Of a DNA stretch of 64,000 bases, positions 36,820 through 48,362 are shown in pieces. This DNA comes from Papaver somniferum. Its lineage: Eukaryota; Streptophyta; Magnoliopsida; Ranunculales; Papaveraceae. The stretch is from contig NC_039358.1 of assembly GCF_003573695.1 (NCBI RefSeq), forward strand, positions 229,661,560 through 229,725,559. Reading direction: 5' to 3'. Each line of letters begins with the position of its first letter. The stretch's first letter is position 1. Below the pieces are notes generated by a model. That model did no database searches, was not told the DNA's origin, and saw only the letters and a program-made list of their open reading frames with translations. A program made the position numbers and the translations under genes.

Positions 36820-37290
36820 AACAAAGCAAGGAAATTTAGTCAAGTAAGCAGTTTCTTGCTTATTGGAATTATTCCATATATGATCTTGGAATTTCTGATT
36901 TAAATGTGTCGATATATGTTGCATATTTTGGATTCTTGCGCCTTTTGCCATTGAGTCCGTTGTTGTATTATGTTTCCTGTTGATATATTGTACTCGAGTT
37001 TGTGGAAGCTTTTGAAGAGTGGTGCCCTTCAATGTGTTCTCCGCCTTTCACGGGGTTTCCAAATTCCATTGTTAATTATGTTCACTAGTTGTTTGCAATC
37101 TATAACTATGGACACATTAGACAAAATATTATCGGTTATTACCTGCTTAGGTAAGGTTTTTGTTTCTTCAGCATATGTTGCTCTGTCCAAACCTGCCGCT
37201 ATGTGCATGAAAGATTCTTGGTCCACCCCAAAAAAGGATGGAAGCATAGCCCACGGAAAATTCTTCTTCTTTTAATGAAGCATCTATGAA
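36820..37290 (-). pseudogene. LINE RNase H-domain remnant
   Basis: Two minus-strand frames together resemble the C-terminal RNase H domain (RVT_3 type) of plant non-LTR retrotransposons. One (37247-37029) has FMHIAAGLDRATYAEETK and VIDCKQLVNIINNG; the other (37032 down) has QYINRKHNTTTDSMAKGAR, matching the typical H-N-x-x-A-D-x-L-A ending. The stop at 37029 and the frame change between them show it is broken. No reverse transcriptase is nearby. It adjoins the right end of the hAT element. Confidence 0.6.
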
Positions 37291-37439
37291 TATTATCCAA
37301 TCCGATTTTATGATTGACCATGATGAACTACTTAGAATTTTTAGGCCCTGCTGGTAGTTTTTTCAAAAACAACTGAGCACTTATACTTCCATAGAATAAT
37401 AATACTATATGATTCTTATTCTACTTAGCATACCTTAAC

Positions 37440-38790
37440 GTAGTTTAAGCAACTTCATTATAAGAAGAATATGACAATCTTAAGGTGCCAAATTTCAGAA
37501 GCACATACATAAATTTAACTACCTAAGCCGAAACATAGTAAGCAAATTAGCTATTACGAGTGTGTTCTCTGATCTGCCAAGTTATTGTGGACTCAAATAA
37601 ACATGTATCAGTGGTAGTTTTCAGATTAACTGCTCCCGATTCTCAAAGAAGAATCAATATCTTTACCATTCTTTGAAAAGGGACAGATGGTGCCAGTAGC
37701 GCGGTGATTGTGGCGCTTCTGGTGGGTAAAGAAGAAGAGGAGCATTAACGACTTCAAACTACCCTAGCGATCATCTCCTGAAGCCTTCGAAGAAACAACG
37801 CCCTTGGCATATGGAATTGCTTGAAAAACTTGGAAGCTCGCAGCATGATCATCCACAATGTTCTCTGAAGTTAGGGGGCTCCTTAAGCCACAACAGAACC
37901 TTGTCTTCTCCTGCAAGGGGAAACTGATCACGTATAGTCAGAAGCCTCCAAAAAGTAGAGTAAAATCGTTACGAAGAGCAGCTAATAAATCTCAGCAGCG
38001 AAGAAATGCAATGTTAATATAAACTATTAATTTCAGCATCTTCTAATCCAATTTTATGTGGCGAAAAGGAATGCAACATCCCTGTGTTCTATACGAACAA
38101 ACCCAAATCTCAAATAATTTACTCATTTGGTGGTTGCAGGACATTAGCACAGTACTGACTAGATGCACGATACGAACTCGACTAAAGAGAGTGAATTTTA
38201 TTTTGATACTTACAGGAATTCCCTTATACTTCTCCACTTTAGTTTCCATTGTACGTCTTCTCTTCTGGAACCACTTGCCGTCCTTTCTTAGTTCTTTCAA
38301 TTAGCTTGAAGCATTGTTGTCCGTTGATGTGAACGGTTTGAATGACTGCAATCATACATCTCCCTACAAAGAGGAATTAATTAAAATTAGTCATACAAAA
38401 TTAAATTGAAAATGATCTTAGGAGTTCTTTGATACTTACTTGGCGTTGATGCAGGCAGTAAGTACAGACTACAGCATTACATTTTTCCGATCTTCATGGC
38501 CCATTTCCGATTCCGCTCCTACCGATTATCCAAATCAAACCGATTTCCCCCCTTCCATGGTATATGAGACGCAAAACCCATATTCCATTTATAACCCATT
38601 CATTAACTTGTGATGATGGTGGTGGTGAAAATGGTCGATGGAGGAAGAAGGCAAGAGGATTGGAAGCTATGCGCCGCCCTAACTTGTAGGAGAGTTGGCT
38701 TTTTACGAGAGAGGCAATCTTACTGAACCCTACAAACTTATATGAGCAGTAAATGGCCCATGACGTACTCTTAGGACTCAGAATATGCAC
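37440..38790 (-). repeat. R4 unit
   Basis: It shows the 3'-side block (GAAGCACATACATAAATTTA, 37499), the GGGACAGATGGTGCCAG segment (about 37680), the AGCTCGCAGCATGATCATCC segment (37834), S1 (37908-38090), the island with METKVEKYKG (about 38205-38365, donor GTAAGT) and the promoter side (38490-38780) with GAGGAAGAAGGCAAGAGG and GGCCCATGA. S2 is missing. In-frame stops in the island show decay. Confidence 0.6.
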
Positions 38791-39059
38791 CATGAAAATG
38801 CGTGCGTCCTGGTAAAGATTTTCTTATCTAAAGTAGAATAAAATCTGCATCGTAATTCAAAAAATCATAATGTGAAATCAGTTAAACGGCCAAATGTGGT
38901 TTTTAATTCATTTGTAGGAAAAACTAGGGGATTCTACTGCAAATCTGGCATCTAACAAAGATCGATCACTAGGTAATTGGTGATGTAGGCTGTTTCCGAA
39001 ATAATACGAAAGACGACCTTAACACTCTACTGAAGACATGTAATGTCTTATCACAGCCT
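38791..39059. other. R-unit intergenic spacer shared with the U blocks
   Basis: No gene. The block TGTAGGCTGTTTCCGAA...GAAGACATGTAATGT at about 38984-39047 is also found in every U block (for example 48244-48303), evidence that the U blocks carry R-family intergenic DNA. Confidence 0.55.
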
Positions 39060-39291
39060 ATGGTGTGAGATTAGCTTCACCAAGTGCATTTGAGAATCAA
39101 TGAAAAGATTGACCATGAACAATTTATATTGACCACGGTCAAGGACAAAATGCTACAACCTTCCAGTAATTTAAGCAACCTGATAATGAGATGAGTTTAA
39201 GGTGCACAAAATTAGAAGCACATACATAAATATAACTATCTCTAAGGCCGAAATACAGTAAGCAAATTCAGTTATTATGAGTGTGTTCTGA

Positions 39292-39534
39292 TCAGCTGCC
39301 AACATTCATCACTAGCTCTGATCTCGTTACTACCTCTGCTAACCATCTAAAAGTTTCTGCCAATTCACAGCCTTCGCCCCGGCCTCTTCTCTTCTTTTTA
39401 TTCTTCTCAAGCTTAATTTTCTTCACCTTCAATTTCTCGTCTATAGTATCAGAAAATGGTGTGCTCTCCGTTTCGATCAAAGTCTTTGCAGACCCGTTCT
39501 TGACTATCTTCTTGGCTCTCAAACTCCCTTCCAA
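39292..39534 (-). CDS. Open exon-like frame in R5
   Basis: An 80-codon minus-strand frame containing SLRAKKIVKNGSAKTL, a basic run with KKIKLEKNKKKRRGRG (a possible nuclear-localisation-like stretch) and TFRWLAEVVTRSELVM. The first codon is TTG inside a longer open stretch, so this is an internal exon and not a start. R2 preserves the RAKKIVKNGSAKT piece (about 24385-24420). Conservation of a coding stretch between copies suggests the R family once encoded a protein. I do not recognise the family. Confidence 0.4.
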   Translation of the reverse strand: MEGSLRAKKIVKNGSAKTLIETESTPFSDTIDEKLKVKKIKLEKNKKKRRGRGEGCELAETFRWLAEVVTRSELVMNVGS

Positions 39535-40645
39535 GATGATACATAATCATACCACACTTCTCAATGGCAAAATCCAATTTTATGACATTGTATTACCTTT
39601 GCCTCGCGTGCAGCATCATTTGATTCATGTGAGTCTAGGCAACTTCCACTGATATTGGATGCTAGCCGCATGACCATCCATAATAATTTCTAGAGTTGAA
39701 GTTTAAGGGGTCATAATAACAAAGGCTGTTTCCTTGATACCAACAGAACCTTGTTTTCTTCTGCAAGGGAAAGCTGATCACAGTCAGAAGCCTCCTAAAA
39801 GTATTGTAAATTCGTTACAAAGAGCAGCTAATAAATCTCTGCTGCGAGTAAACAGCAACAATTAAGACAGAATCAATGAAAAAAACACTTACAAATGAGA
39901 GGAGAAGCAATTATTGCAATCAGTTCTGTATCACTGGCAATCCTGCAAGCTTGAAACGAAATCGAAGGATGAGGCGAAACCAAAAACACTTTAAACTTTC
40001 TTATATCGGTGCAAACACAACAAGATTCATACGAGAATTCATCCATTATCTCATCAGCATCACAAACACCCTCCTTAGTCTTAGGCTTTTTCAGCTAAAA
40101 TTTGATGTCCTCGGCGGCATCGTAATGTTAGGAAGAGTTATCTGTAAGGTATTTTGAAGCTATTCCATTCCCAAGTTTCAGGCATCCCTGCACCAAATTA
40201 AAAGTCGTGATACAGTATATGTTCAAGGAACATTTTACAAATACTTTTCTAGTTATAATTGAGCAAATAAAGTGTGCTAAAAGTGGCAATCGAAGCAAAC
40301 AAATTTAGTTAGATATCCAGTTGCGTCCACAATACTACACAACTCGGATGCAACATTGTTTTAAATATGAACATTTTGGTTACAAGATTTTGGTCTACAT
40401 CAAGATACCCTTAATGTAACAATTCAAAAATTCAATCAGACACATTCCTTCACAATCGAAAATATTAGTTTTGGAAAGTCATTATTAAAACTCGGAACTA
40501 AAGGACATGTTTTCATGTTTGTTTCTAAACCTAAATGTCAAAAATGAAACACTTTAAACTCATATAACTCTCATTTGGTGGTTGCGGGACATCAGAGCAT
40601 ACATTTCAGAGACAGGAATTAACTAAAATTAGTCATTAAAAATTA

Positions 40646-40955
40646 CTCCATCGTTACTTTTTAATAGGCCAATTTCTATAAATAAATATTTCAAAAAAAT
40701 AAGCCAGTTTTCTAAATGGGAAAGTCAAATGCTACTTTAATTTTCTAGGACCACTTTTCTTTTAACTTCTTTTGATGACAAGTGTTATGCGGACCATTTC
40801 ACTTATTTTTTTGGCTGACAAGTGTCATGGAGACCATTTCACTTCACTTCTTTTATTGACAAGTGTCTAGAAGACAACTTTCAATAATTAGTTCTCTTAC
40901 TTTCCTTAATTTTCTCAAAAAAAATAATTGGCCTATTAAAAAGTAACGGAGGGAG
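40646..40955. mobile_element. Stowaway-like MITE (310 bp)
   Basis: Left end CTCCATCGTTACTTTTTAAT and right end (reverse complement CTCCCTCCGTTACTTTTTAA) are long terminal inverted repeats extending to AATAGGCCAA. TA flanks both ends (40644-40645 and 40956-40957). CTCC(C)TCCGT termini and TA duplication are diagnostic of Stowaway MITEs of the Tc1/mariner superfamily. No coding sequence. Confidence 0.9.
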
Positions 40956-40995
40956 TAATTTTAAAACAGACCTAAATAGTTCTTTGAATACTTAC

Positions 40996-41076
40996 TCTTC
41001 CAAATATGCAGATGTCAGCTGGGTGATCTGATAAAGGAAATTGGTGGATCATCATAGCTCGGTCTTCAAATGCCAT
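40996..41076 (-). CDS. First-exon candidate in R5
   Basis: ATG at 41076 (minus) opens 27 codons, beginning MAFEDRAMMIHQF and ending ADICIFGR, then the consensus donor GTAAGTATT. The matching region of R2 has a stop after MMIH, and R4 is further decayed. Upstream on the minus strand lies the conserved promoter-side segment. It is the likely start of the R-family protein; function unknown. Confidence 0.45.
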
Positions 41077-41266
41077 AAAACCCATTTTTCGATTCCGCTC
41101 ATACCAATTCGTGAAGTTAAAAACCAACTAATTTTCCATCCCTCCTTCCAAGGATATGAGACAATAAACTCATTTTCCATTTATAACCAATTCGGTAAGT
41201 TGTGACGATGGTGGTGGTACCGAAGAAATTAGCGGTGGTGAAGAAGATGACCGGTGGAGGAAGAAG

Positions 41267-41560
41267 CAAGGTTTGAAAAACGGCCGTTTTTTCCGAAAAA
41301 ACGTCTGTTATAACGCTCACGCCCATATACCGTGCCCGTGAGGCTCACCAACACGCTTACCTAAATAACACCGATAAATAGGAAAAAATGGTGTTATTTA
41401 GACCCGTTATAACCGTTTTCACACCTGTGATTACCGTTTTTCTAAAATTAATATTTCAGTTTTTTTCTTCTAAATAACATTTTAACACACGTTTTTTACA
41501 CCGTATTTTCCGTTTTCATACCGGTTAAACCCGTTTTTAAGGAAAAAAATTTGAGTTGGA
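41267..41560. repeat. U1 3' terminus with AACGG-type subterminal motifs
   Basis: Terminus CAAGGTTTGAAAAACGGCCG followed by many CCGTT/AACGG words (for example 41280-41300, 41407-41420, 41438, 41507-41530). Such fields next to hAT ends are transposase-binding regions in Ac-type elements (AAACGG in maize Ac). Binding here is inferred. Confidence 0.55.
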
Positions 41561-41693
41561 GAAATTCTTATACAATTTTTAATTTCAAACTTACAACTAA
41601 AATTTCATAAATAATCATTAAACACTTCAAATTTTATAAACTTACAATAAGTAACCTAGTGACAGTAGTGCTTGAAATTTTAAACTTAGACAA

Positions 41694-44484
41694 ACCAACT
41701 TGTACCAGCATTTTTTTCCGACTTATTCAAGTATTTTCTGTTTTCTCGACGATTCTCAGTTGATTCCTCCTCCTCTTCCTCCGCCTCATATTGGTTCGCG
41801 TAATGCATTTGGCTGTCGTAGTTAACAGTGTCGTCATCTTCATAACCATAGTCTTCTTCCTCATTATCATTACGATTATCTACTTCATTATTGATATTAA
41901 TATTGGAATTATACTCTTCATTAATTCCTCAGGTATCTTCTTCTGGACGATCTTCATTGTAATAAGAATTGTATATGGGATTTTCATTTTCATGACCTTG
42001 TGTATTGTCTCCAAATGTTAGGTTACCAAAGTCATAAACAAAGTTACTCACTGGCAACCTTTGATATGATATTTCAACTTCTGGATCATGCCATTCGTAT
42101 GGTGGAGGGAGAGGCTCTGGATTATTAGCTGCTTCCTCTTCCAATTCATTTAACCAATGTTCTTCCTGAGGTAAAACTGGTGTTTCATCATCCCCTGCTA
42201 TCCAATCAAGCATATTTTCATCTGTCAGCAGGCTATGGACATCGTGGACATCGATGTTATGTCGCTTTGTTTTAACTTGAACTCTTTGCTGCTCCAATCT
42301 TAAATTGTACTGAACATATACCAAATCGTTTATTCTTGACGAAACTAAACAGTTGCGTAGTTTAGTGTGAATTCTTTCAAACACACTCCAATTCCTCTCG
42401 GATTCAAACGATGTGTTTGTCTGGCTTATTATCTTTACCGCAATCCTCTGGAGTGATGGAAACTGAGCACCGTATGACAACCACCAGCTTATAGGATCAC
42501 CTTGCAGAGCAACCAATCTTGCTGATGGTGATGCAAATTGGCCTTGCATCATTTGCATTCTTCCCGCCTAAAAATATCAAAAACTGTGAATAGAAATTCA
42601 TATAATTACGAAATTAATTGTTAATAAAAATTCACACCTCTAGCATGCATGTCGCTTGTTCTTGAGGGATACTAATTATTTTTGATATAACTTCACTGAG
42701 ACAAATTTGGGGCTGAGAAATTTCATTGTTGATGAGATTGGCTGCTGGGTTGTAGATATAATATGGATTCAGAAAATGCGCTGCAGCATGAAGAGGAGAA
42801 CTCAACTGATCTTTCCATCGTCGGTTAATCACACCTACAATAGAATTATTTCGAATTTTACCCAAACACCTTTCTATAGTTTCCACACATGTAGCAAGTG
42901 CATGAAACAAATAACCCATGGTAGGTTTATCTGAATCCAAGAAACGGATCATTTTCAATAAAGGACCAACCATCATGCATGCATTTTGGCATGTGTGCCA
43001 AAACATCTCATTCAAAATAATGTTTTTCACATCTTTAGCCGTACGAGTTTTTCCTTCTGGCGAGTTCACAAATTCTTGGTCTACAAAAAGACTCTCGATT
43101 GCATTACGCTGATCAATGATACTTTTGATTGTGATAAAATTTGTCTCAAACCTTGTTAAGCCAGGGCGCAATAGATTGTGTCCCCCAGAATGTTGTCTGA
43201 ATCTAGCAAGAACCCAACCATGATTATAAATAAATTTACTGATTTTTCTAGCTTCTGAAATCACACCTTTAACAAAGGGGAACTTTTCAGTATCTTCCAA
43301 CATTAAATCCAACACATGAGCTGCACAAGGTAACCAAAAAAATGTACCATACTCTATGGCCAATCTCATACCTATTAAAACAAAATGAGAAATGAATTAA
43401 TAATATATAAAAATAAACAACTGTAATTAAATTAAGTTGTAATAGTTACTTGCGGCTTTGAATTGGGATCCTTGATCAGTTACTATTTGAACAATATTTG
43501 TCGGACCAATATCTTCTATAACCGGTCTGAACAAACTCATCAAATACTCTGCTGTCAAACGATTATGCTCGATGTCAACGCTTTTCAAAAATGCTGTCCC
43601 ATGGCCACTGTAAACTAAGAAGTTTACAATCGTATGGTTATTTTTGTTTTTCCAACCATCTGACATGAGTGTACACCCATCTCTCTCCAATAATTTCGTT
43701 TGACCGACACCACATCCTTCTGAATCCTTTGTTTTTCCTGCCTTAATAATGGGTTCGATAACTTATAGGAATATGGAGCTATGTATGATTTTCCGAAATT
43801 TGCAACTGCATTGAATGCCTCGTGGTACTGAGTTGAGTTGGCCACATTGAAGGGAATATCATTAGCATAGAAAAAACATCCAACAGAAGAATCAACTTTT
43901 TCCCGGCATGTTTTACTTCTCCCAAAATTCGCCATGCTAGGTTGAGAATCCCTATTAGTATTATATTGTCCTCCCATATCTACAGACATCCTAGGTGCTT
44001 GGTGTGGTGTACTCATTGAAGAACTAGGTATGTCCATAGAGGCCTGTGGACGCTGTGATGTACCTTCTCCGGCATTAGTATTCTTACTTTTTCGTCCAAA
44101 AAGGTTCTTCAACTTCGATAACCCACCCATTTTATTTTGTGTTACCGGCTCTTGTTCTTCTTCATCTATATCATGCACAGGGTTCCACGATTCATTTTCA
44201 TACATATCTTGAATTTCTGTATCTTCATATTCAGTTTCTGGTACTCGTTGCCGTTTTGCTTTGTTTCTGTCTTGCACCCATACTTTTGCTAAATTTTTAA
44301 TCTCAGGTGGCACATGCATGCATGGAGTAATTGTACCTCTTTGTTGTGCCAAATGCATTTTGAAACGCGAAATTCCCGCAGACACTTCTTTTTCCCAAAA
44401 ATTACACTTCAACTTTTTACCATCACTCATTACAGTACAATATGCATGAAAAACATCTCGTTTTGCAGATGTTGATCCTTCCAT
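41694..44484 (-). pseudogene. hAT transposase H1
   Basis: Exon 1 (from ATG 44484) has a BED finger with residues C27, H44 and C55, but the fourth ligand is tryptophan (CNFW, position 30), where H2 and H3 have CNFC. A basic and Ser-rich linker follows (GRKSKNTNAGEGTSQR). One base is missing near 43690, so the frame changes before the DUF659 part (SDGWKNKNNHTIVNF; VTDQGSQFKAA). Introns: 43372-43449 and 42568-42637. Exon 2 (43371-42638) is open and has FFWLPCAAHVLDLMLED. Exon 3 has SFESERNWSVFERIHTKLRN (hATC dimerisation domain). A TGA just below 41929 removes about 80 residues of acidic tail that H2 and H3 keep. Two frame-ending lesions and a lost zinc ligand make it non-functional. Confidence 0.85.
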
Positions 44485-45379
44485 TATATTCTGTAAGTAG
44501 GAAATTTCACATAGAAATAAGTGACATATATAAATACAAGTTAAGTGGACATATTCCATCAATATAAAAATGGTTAGAGTAGCATTATAATTAGAAATCA
44601 CAAGTTGCATTAGTCATTTACTCAACTTGAATATTAAAAGTTGAAATTAAGGATCGTGTAGCCTCTCATTTTTTCATGATTGAGAACAGGAATACAAACA
44701 TACCATACATCAATTCATCATGCCATTTTTTTTATAAAGAAACAATGATTTTTTACGTGCCGACTGATTCAAGTTGATGGACTATTTAATTATGAATATT
44801 AACATTTATCAAAACGTTTCTTAAATAAATGATAATAAAATGAACAAAAAATCTATATTTCTTAAAACATTTCTTAGATAAAAATGAAACATTTATTAAG
44901 TAAATATACGTTAATAGAATGAAACATTTCTTCACTTAACATTTCTTAAATATTTCTCAAACATCATGAAAGAAAAAACATCGATATTTCTCAAACATCT
45001 ATATTCACTACTCTAACATCATGAAAGAAAAAAACGATAATAAATAAATTAATAACGTATTAATAAATTATATCTATAATTGAATGAAAAATCTACAAAA
45101 AATAATTAATATTACCTCTTAAACTTGTATTTGAGAAATTCAAAATGTAAAGCATTCCTTTGAGCAAGAAGCAGAGAACCAGAGAACCAGAGGTATTGAT
45201 TTCATTTCAATTCTCTTCTTGTCCTTTTAAAGCATTCCTTTGGGCAAGAAGACATAATAGCTAGCAAATTATGGGAATGATTTTACCCAAACTCAAATTC
45301 AAACTCATAATGATGATCTTTATGAGCAAAATCCATAATATGAATACACCGGGTGAGAAACCCAATGCCAACAATACAC

Positions 45380-46640
45380 AAGTATACTTCTAGTATTTCA
45401 CCCAAGTTCGGTGAAGTATAGATACTTTCAGCTTGAAATTATTAGCCGAACCTAATCGGTATGCTACAGAAGATGAACAGTTCGGCTTACTCGAAATACA
45501 ATAGTTGTTGGCCGAACTTATATTTTGTAACTTCAGGTCTACTTGTTAAATGTTCGGCTAATAAGAAATTTCATTATAAACCGAACCTTGTCCATAGATT
45601 TCTGTCAAAAACATAAGTGAGGGTTCGGTTGTTACTCTAAATATCGTATTAGTCGAACCATATATCCTTCCAAGTTCGGCTCATATTCAAAAAATCATAT
45701 CGGCCGAACATGTTACTGATTTTCCAAAAAACACTTAAGTTCATACACATTTAGGGGTTAGGCTTTTCATTACCTATGTTTTCAATTGTGAGGCCTTTCT
45801 TAGGATAAGTCAACCAAAAGACATGAAAATGACTAAAAGTGTTAAGAAAGTGAAGTCTACTGATGGAGAATACTAAGGTCCAAATTCAAATCATTAAAAT
45901 CAAGCAGATCTTATCTTCATATTCAAGAGACTGAAAAGACGAAGACAGTGCAAAAAGAATGAGGTCATTCCGACATCGGACGAAGAAGTTACGGCCAAAA
46001 CAAGATCGAAAGACCTGAGTTTACAGAGAGAATTTCAGCTGATAACTCATCAGCACGAGCCAGACAAACCCGGAACCTACAAATCAAGATTTTAGAAGTG
46101 TTTACAGAGAGATGTTCGACTTGAAAGTGATCTAATCGAGTGAGCCAAACCTGACAACCACCTGGGTAAATGTCACTTCTCAGGTTCGGTCGGGAAACGT
46201 TAGCAAGGTATTAGCCGAACCTGGCACTGTTCTGTGACATGTTTAGTCATGAAATTGACTTTTATCTCAAGGAAATACGGTCCCGAAAGGATTATAAATC
46301 CTAACTTTGAGAACATTTTATATAAAGACATCTAAAGCCCTAAGAAGAGATCTTTCAATCTTTATCATGTCTCTGCACCACATTTTATCATTCATATATA
46401 TTATCTTCCACATCATAAAGAAGACATCCAAAACCTAGAACGACACACATCAATTTTGAGAAGAAAAATCTAGTTAGAGGTTCAACCTATAAACCAAATA
46501 ACGGACTAGTTGAACCATTTTAAATCAGTTGAACCTGACTTATTTATTGAACCTGGAGAAATAGTGTCAGGTTCGGCTAATAATTCCACTTTCTAATCAA
46601 CCGAACCTCACAACTTCAATGATTTATATATAAATACTAG
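45380..46640. repeat. CCGAAC/GTTCGG motif field, U1
   Basis: At least a dozen CCGAAC or GTTCGG hexamers in both orientations over 1.2 kb, many extended to AGCCGAACCT or GGTTCGGCTAATA. The same field is present in U2, U3 and U4. Its place upstream of the transposase suggests a 5' subterminal region. No ORF. Confidence 0.7.
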
Positions 46641-47474
46641 AAATATCGGCTATCCCCTTCAACTTCACATTACATGTCTTCGTCCGAGTGTTAACATCGT
46701 CGTCAGTATTCCTTCGGAAACAGCCTACAATATCACCCACTACCAAGTGATCTTACTTGGTAATTGTAATAGATTATACTAACTTTCATGCAAATAAGAA
46801 GTCTTGATTTGTAATTTACCGGAGACGGTGATAGTGATGCACTGATATCCATGTAATGATCAAAATAGTAGAATTCTGAAACTACACAAACTGCAAGTGT
46901 TATGAATCATGGCGCCTCAAAATAGTCAGATATCTTACTCAATTTTTGCACAAATAATTTATGCAACTTTGGCGTTTGCCAGATAACTCTCAATCAGCCA
47001 AGAAACCATTCAAAAGGCAATAAGAAAGGACATACAAATTTTAGATCCGGATGGTAACGATTAAGAAGCACGCCTTGAACGTTCGTCCGTTTAGAATTTA
47101 TCAAATAAAATTTTAGACAACAAAATTTTGGCACACAAAACAGACATGTCATTCAACCAAAAATTGGAATATGACACACATCAGCCATATTTTTGGGTCA
47201 TAGTGCATATCATGAGTCCAATGAGTACATTTTATGTCGGTCGACGAAATTCATTTCATTTTATATCGATCACTGTGGCATCGGCTGATGTTGCTAGAAC
47301 CTATGTAGGGGCTAATACCGTGCTTTATCTCGTCCCATGGGCCATTTAGTGTTCTTTTAAGGCTTTAGGGTTCAGTAAGATTTGTTCTTTTAAGGCTTTA
47401 GGGTTCAGATAAGATTACCTCACTCATGAAAAGCCACCTCTCCAATCAATCCTAGCACTTACGGCGGCGCATAG

Positions 47475-47495
47475 GCTTTAGGGAAGAAGGCAAGA
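47475..47495. other. Centre of the 12.4-kb near-palindrome
   Basis: GCTTTAGGGAAGAAGGCAAGA separates CGGCGGCGCATAG (left arm end) from CTATGCGCCGCCG (right arm start). It contains the R-type promoter words GGAAGAAGGCAAGA intact, which is where R5 was interrupted at 41266. Confidence 0.85.
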
Positions 47496-48362
47496 CTATG
47501 CGCCGCCGTAAGTGCTAGGATTGATTGGAGAGATGGCTTTTCATGAGTGAGGTAATCTTATCTGAACCCTAAAGCCTTAAAAGAACAAATCTTACTGAAC
47601 CCTAAAGCCTTAAAATAACACTAAATGGCCCATGGGACGAGATAAAGCACGGTATTAGCCCCTACATAGGTTCTAGCAACATCATCCGATGCCACAGTGA
47701 TCGATATAAAATGAAATGAATTTCGTCAACCGACATAAAATGTACTCATTGGACTCATGATATGCACTATGAACCAAAAATATGGCTGATGCGTGTCATA
47801 TTCCAATTTTTGGTTGAATGACTTGTCTGTTTTGTGTGCCAAAATTTTGTTGTCTAAAATTTTATTTGATAAATTCTAAACGGCCGAACGTTCAAGGCGT
47901 GCTTCTTAATCGTTACCATCCGGATCTAAAATCTGTATGTCCTTTCTTATTTCCTTTTGAATGGTTTCTTGGCTGATTGAGAGTTATCTGGAAAACGCCA
48001 AAGTTGCATAAATTATTTGTGCAAAAATTGAGTAAGATATCTGACTATTTTGAGGCGCCATGATTCATAACACTTGCAGTTTGTGTAGTTTCAGAATTCT
48101 ACTATTTTGATCATTACATGGGTATCAGTGCATCACTATCACCGTCTCCGGTAAATTACAAATCAAGACTTCTTATTTGCATGAAAGTTAGTATAATCTA
48201 TTACAATTACCAAGTAAGATCACTTGGTAGTGGGTGATATTGTAGGCTGTTTCCGAAGGAATACTGACAATGATGTTAACACTCGGACGAAGACATGTAA
48301 TGTGAAGTTGAAGGGGATAGCCGATATTTCTAGTATTTATATATAAATCATTGAAGTTGTGA

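Larger units (their letters stand above)
39060..41266 (-). repeat. R5 unit
   Basis: The most complete R copy: 3'-side block (39165-39300), a long open minus frame (39292-39534), S1 (39758-39850), S2 (39895-40090), a first-exon candidate (40996-41076) and the promoter side (41090-41266). A Stowaway-like MITE sits at 40646-40955. At 41266, within GGTGGAGGAAGAAG, it is interrupted by block U1; the rest of the promoter-side sequence (GGAAGAAGGCAAGACTATG) reappears at 47482. Confidence 0.65.
41267..47474 (-). mobile_element. U1: hAT-bearing block, inverted
   Basis: This 6.2-kb block runs, in minus orientation, from R-like promoter DNA (47474 down to about 46670) through a CCGAAC/GTTCGG motif field (about 46640-45380), an AT-rich leader and transposase H1 (44484-41694) to the AACGG-rich 3' end at 41267 (CAAGGTTTGAAAAACGGCCG on plus). 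The 8 bases GGAAGAAG lie just before 41267 and again at 47482-47489, as an hAT target duplication would, but the right boundary does not match the left terminus. Its arm is nearly identical to U2 in reverse. Confidence 0.75.

Noticed and set aside
41791..42021. Ile/Val-rich membrane-like ORF opposite the hAT exon 3, also at 52919-53149 and 59117-59347
   Set aside because: It is antisense to the Asn/Asp/Glu-rich acidic tail of the transposase, which reads as hydrophobic codons on the other strand.
47128..47349. 73-residue ORF repeated at 53807-54028 and 60005-60226
   Set aside because: It lies in R-like promoter/spacer sequence, has no recognised domain, and is conserved only because the block was recently duplicated.
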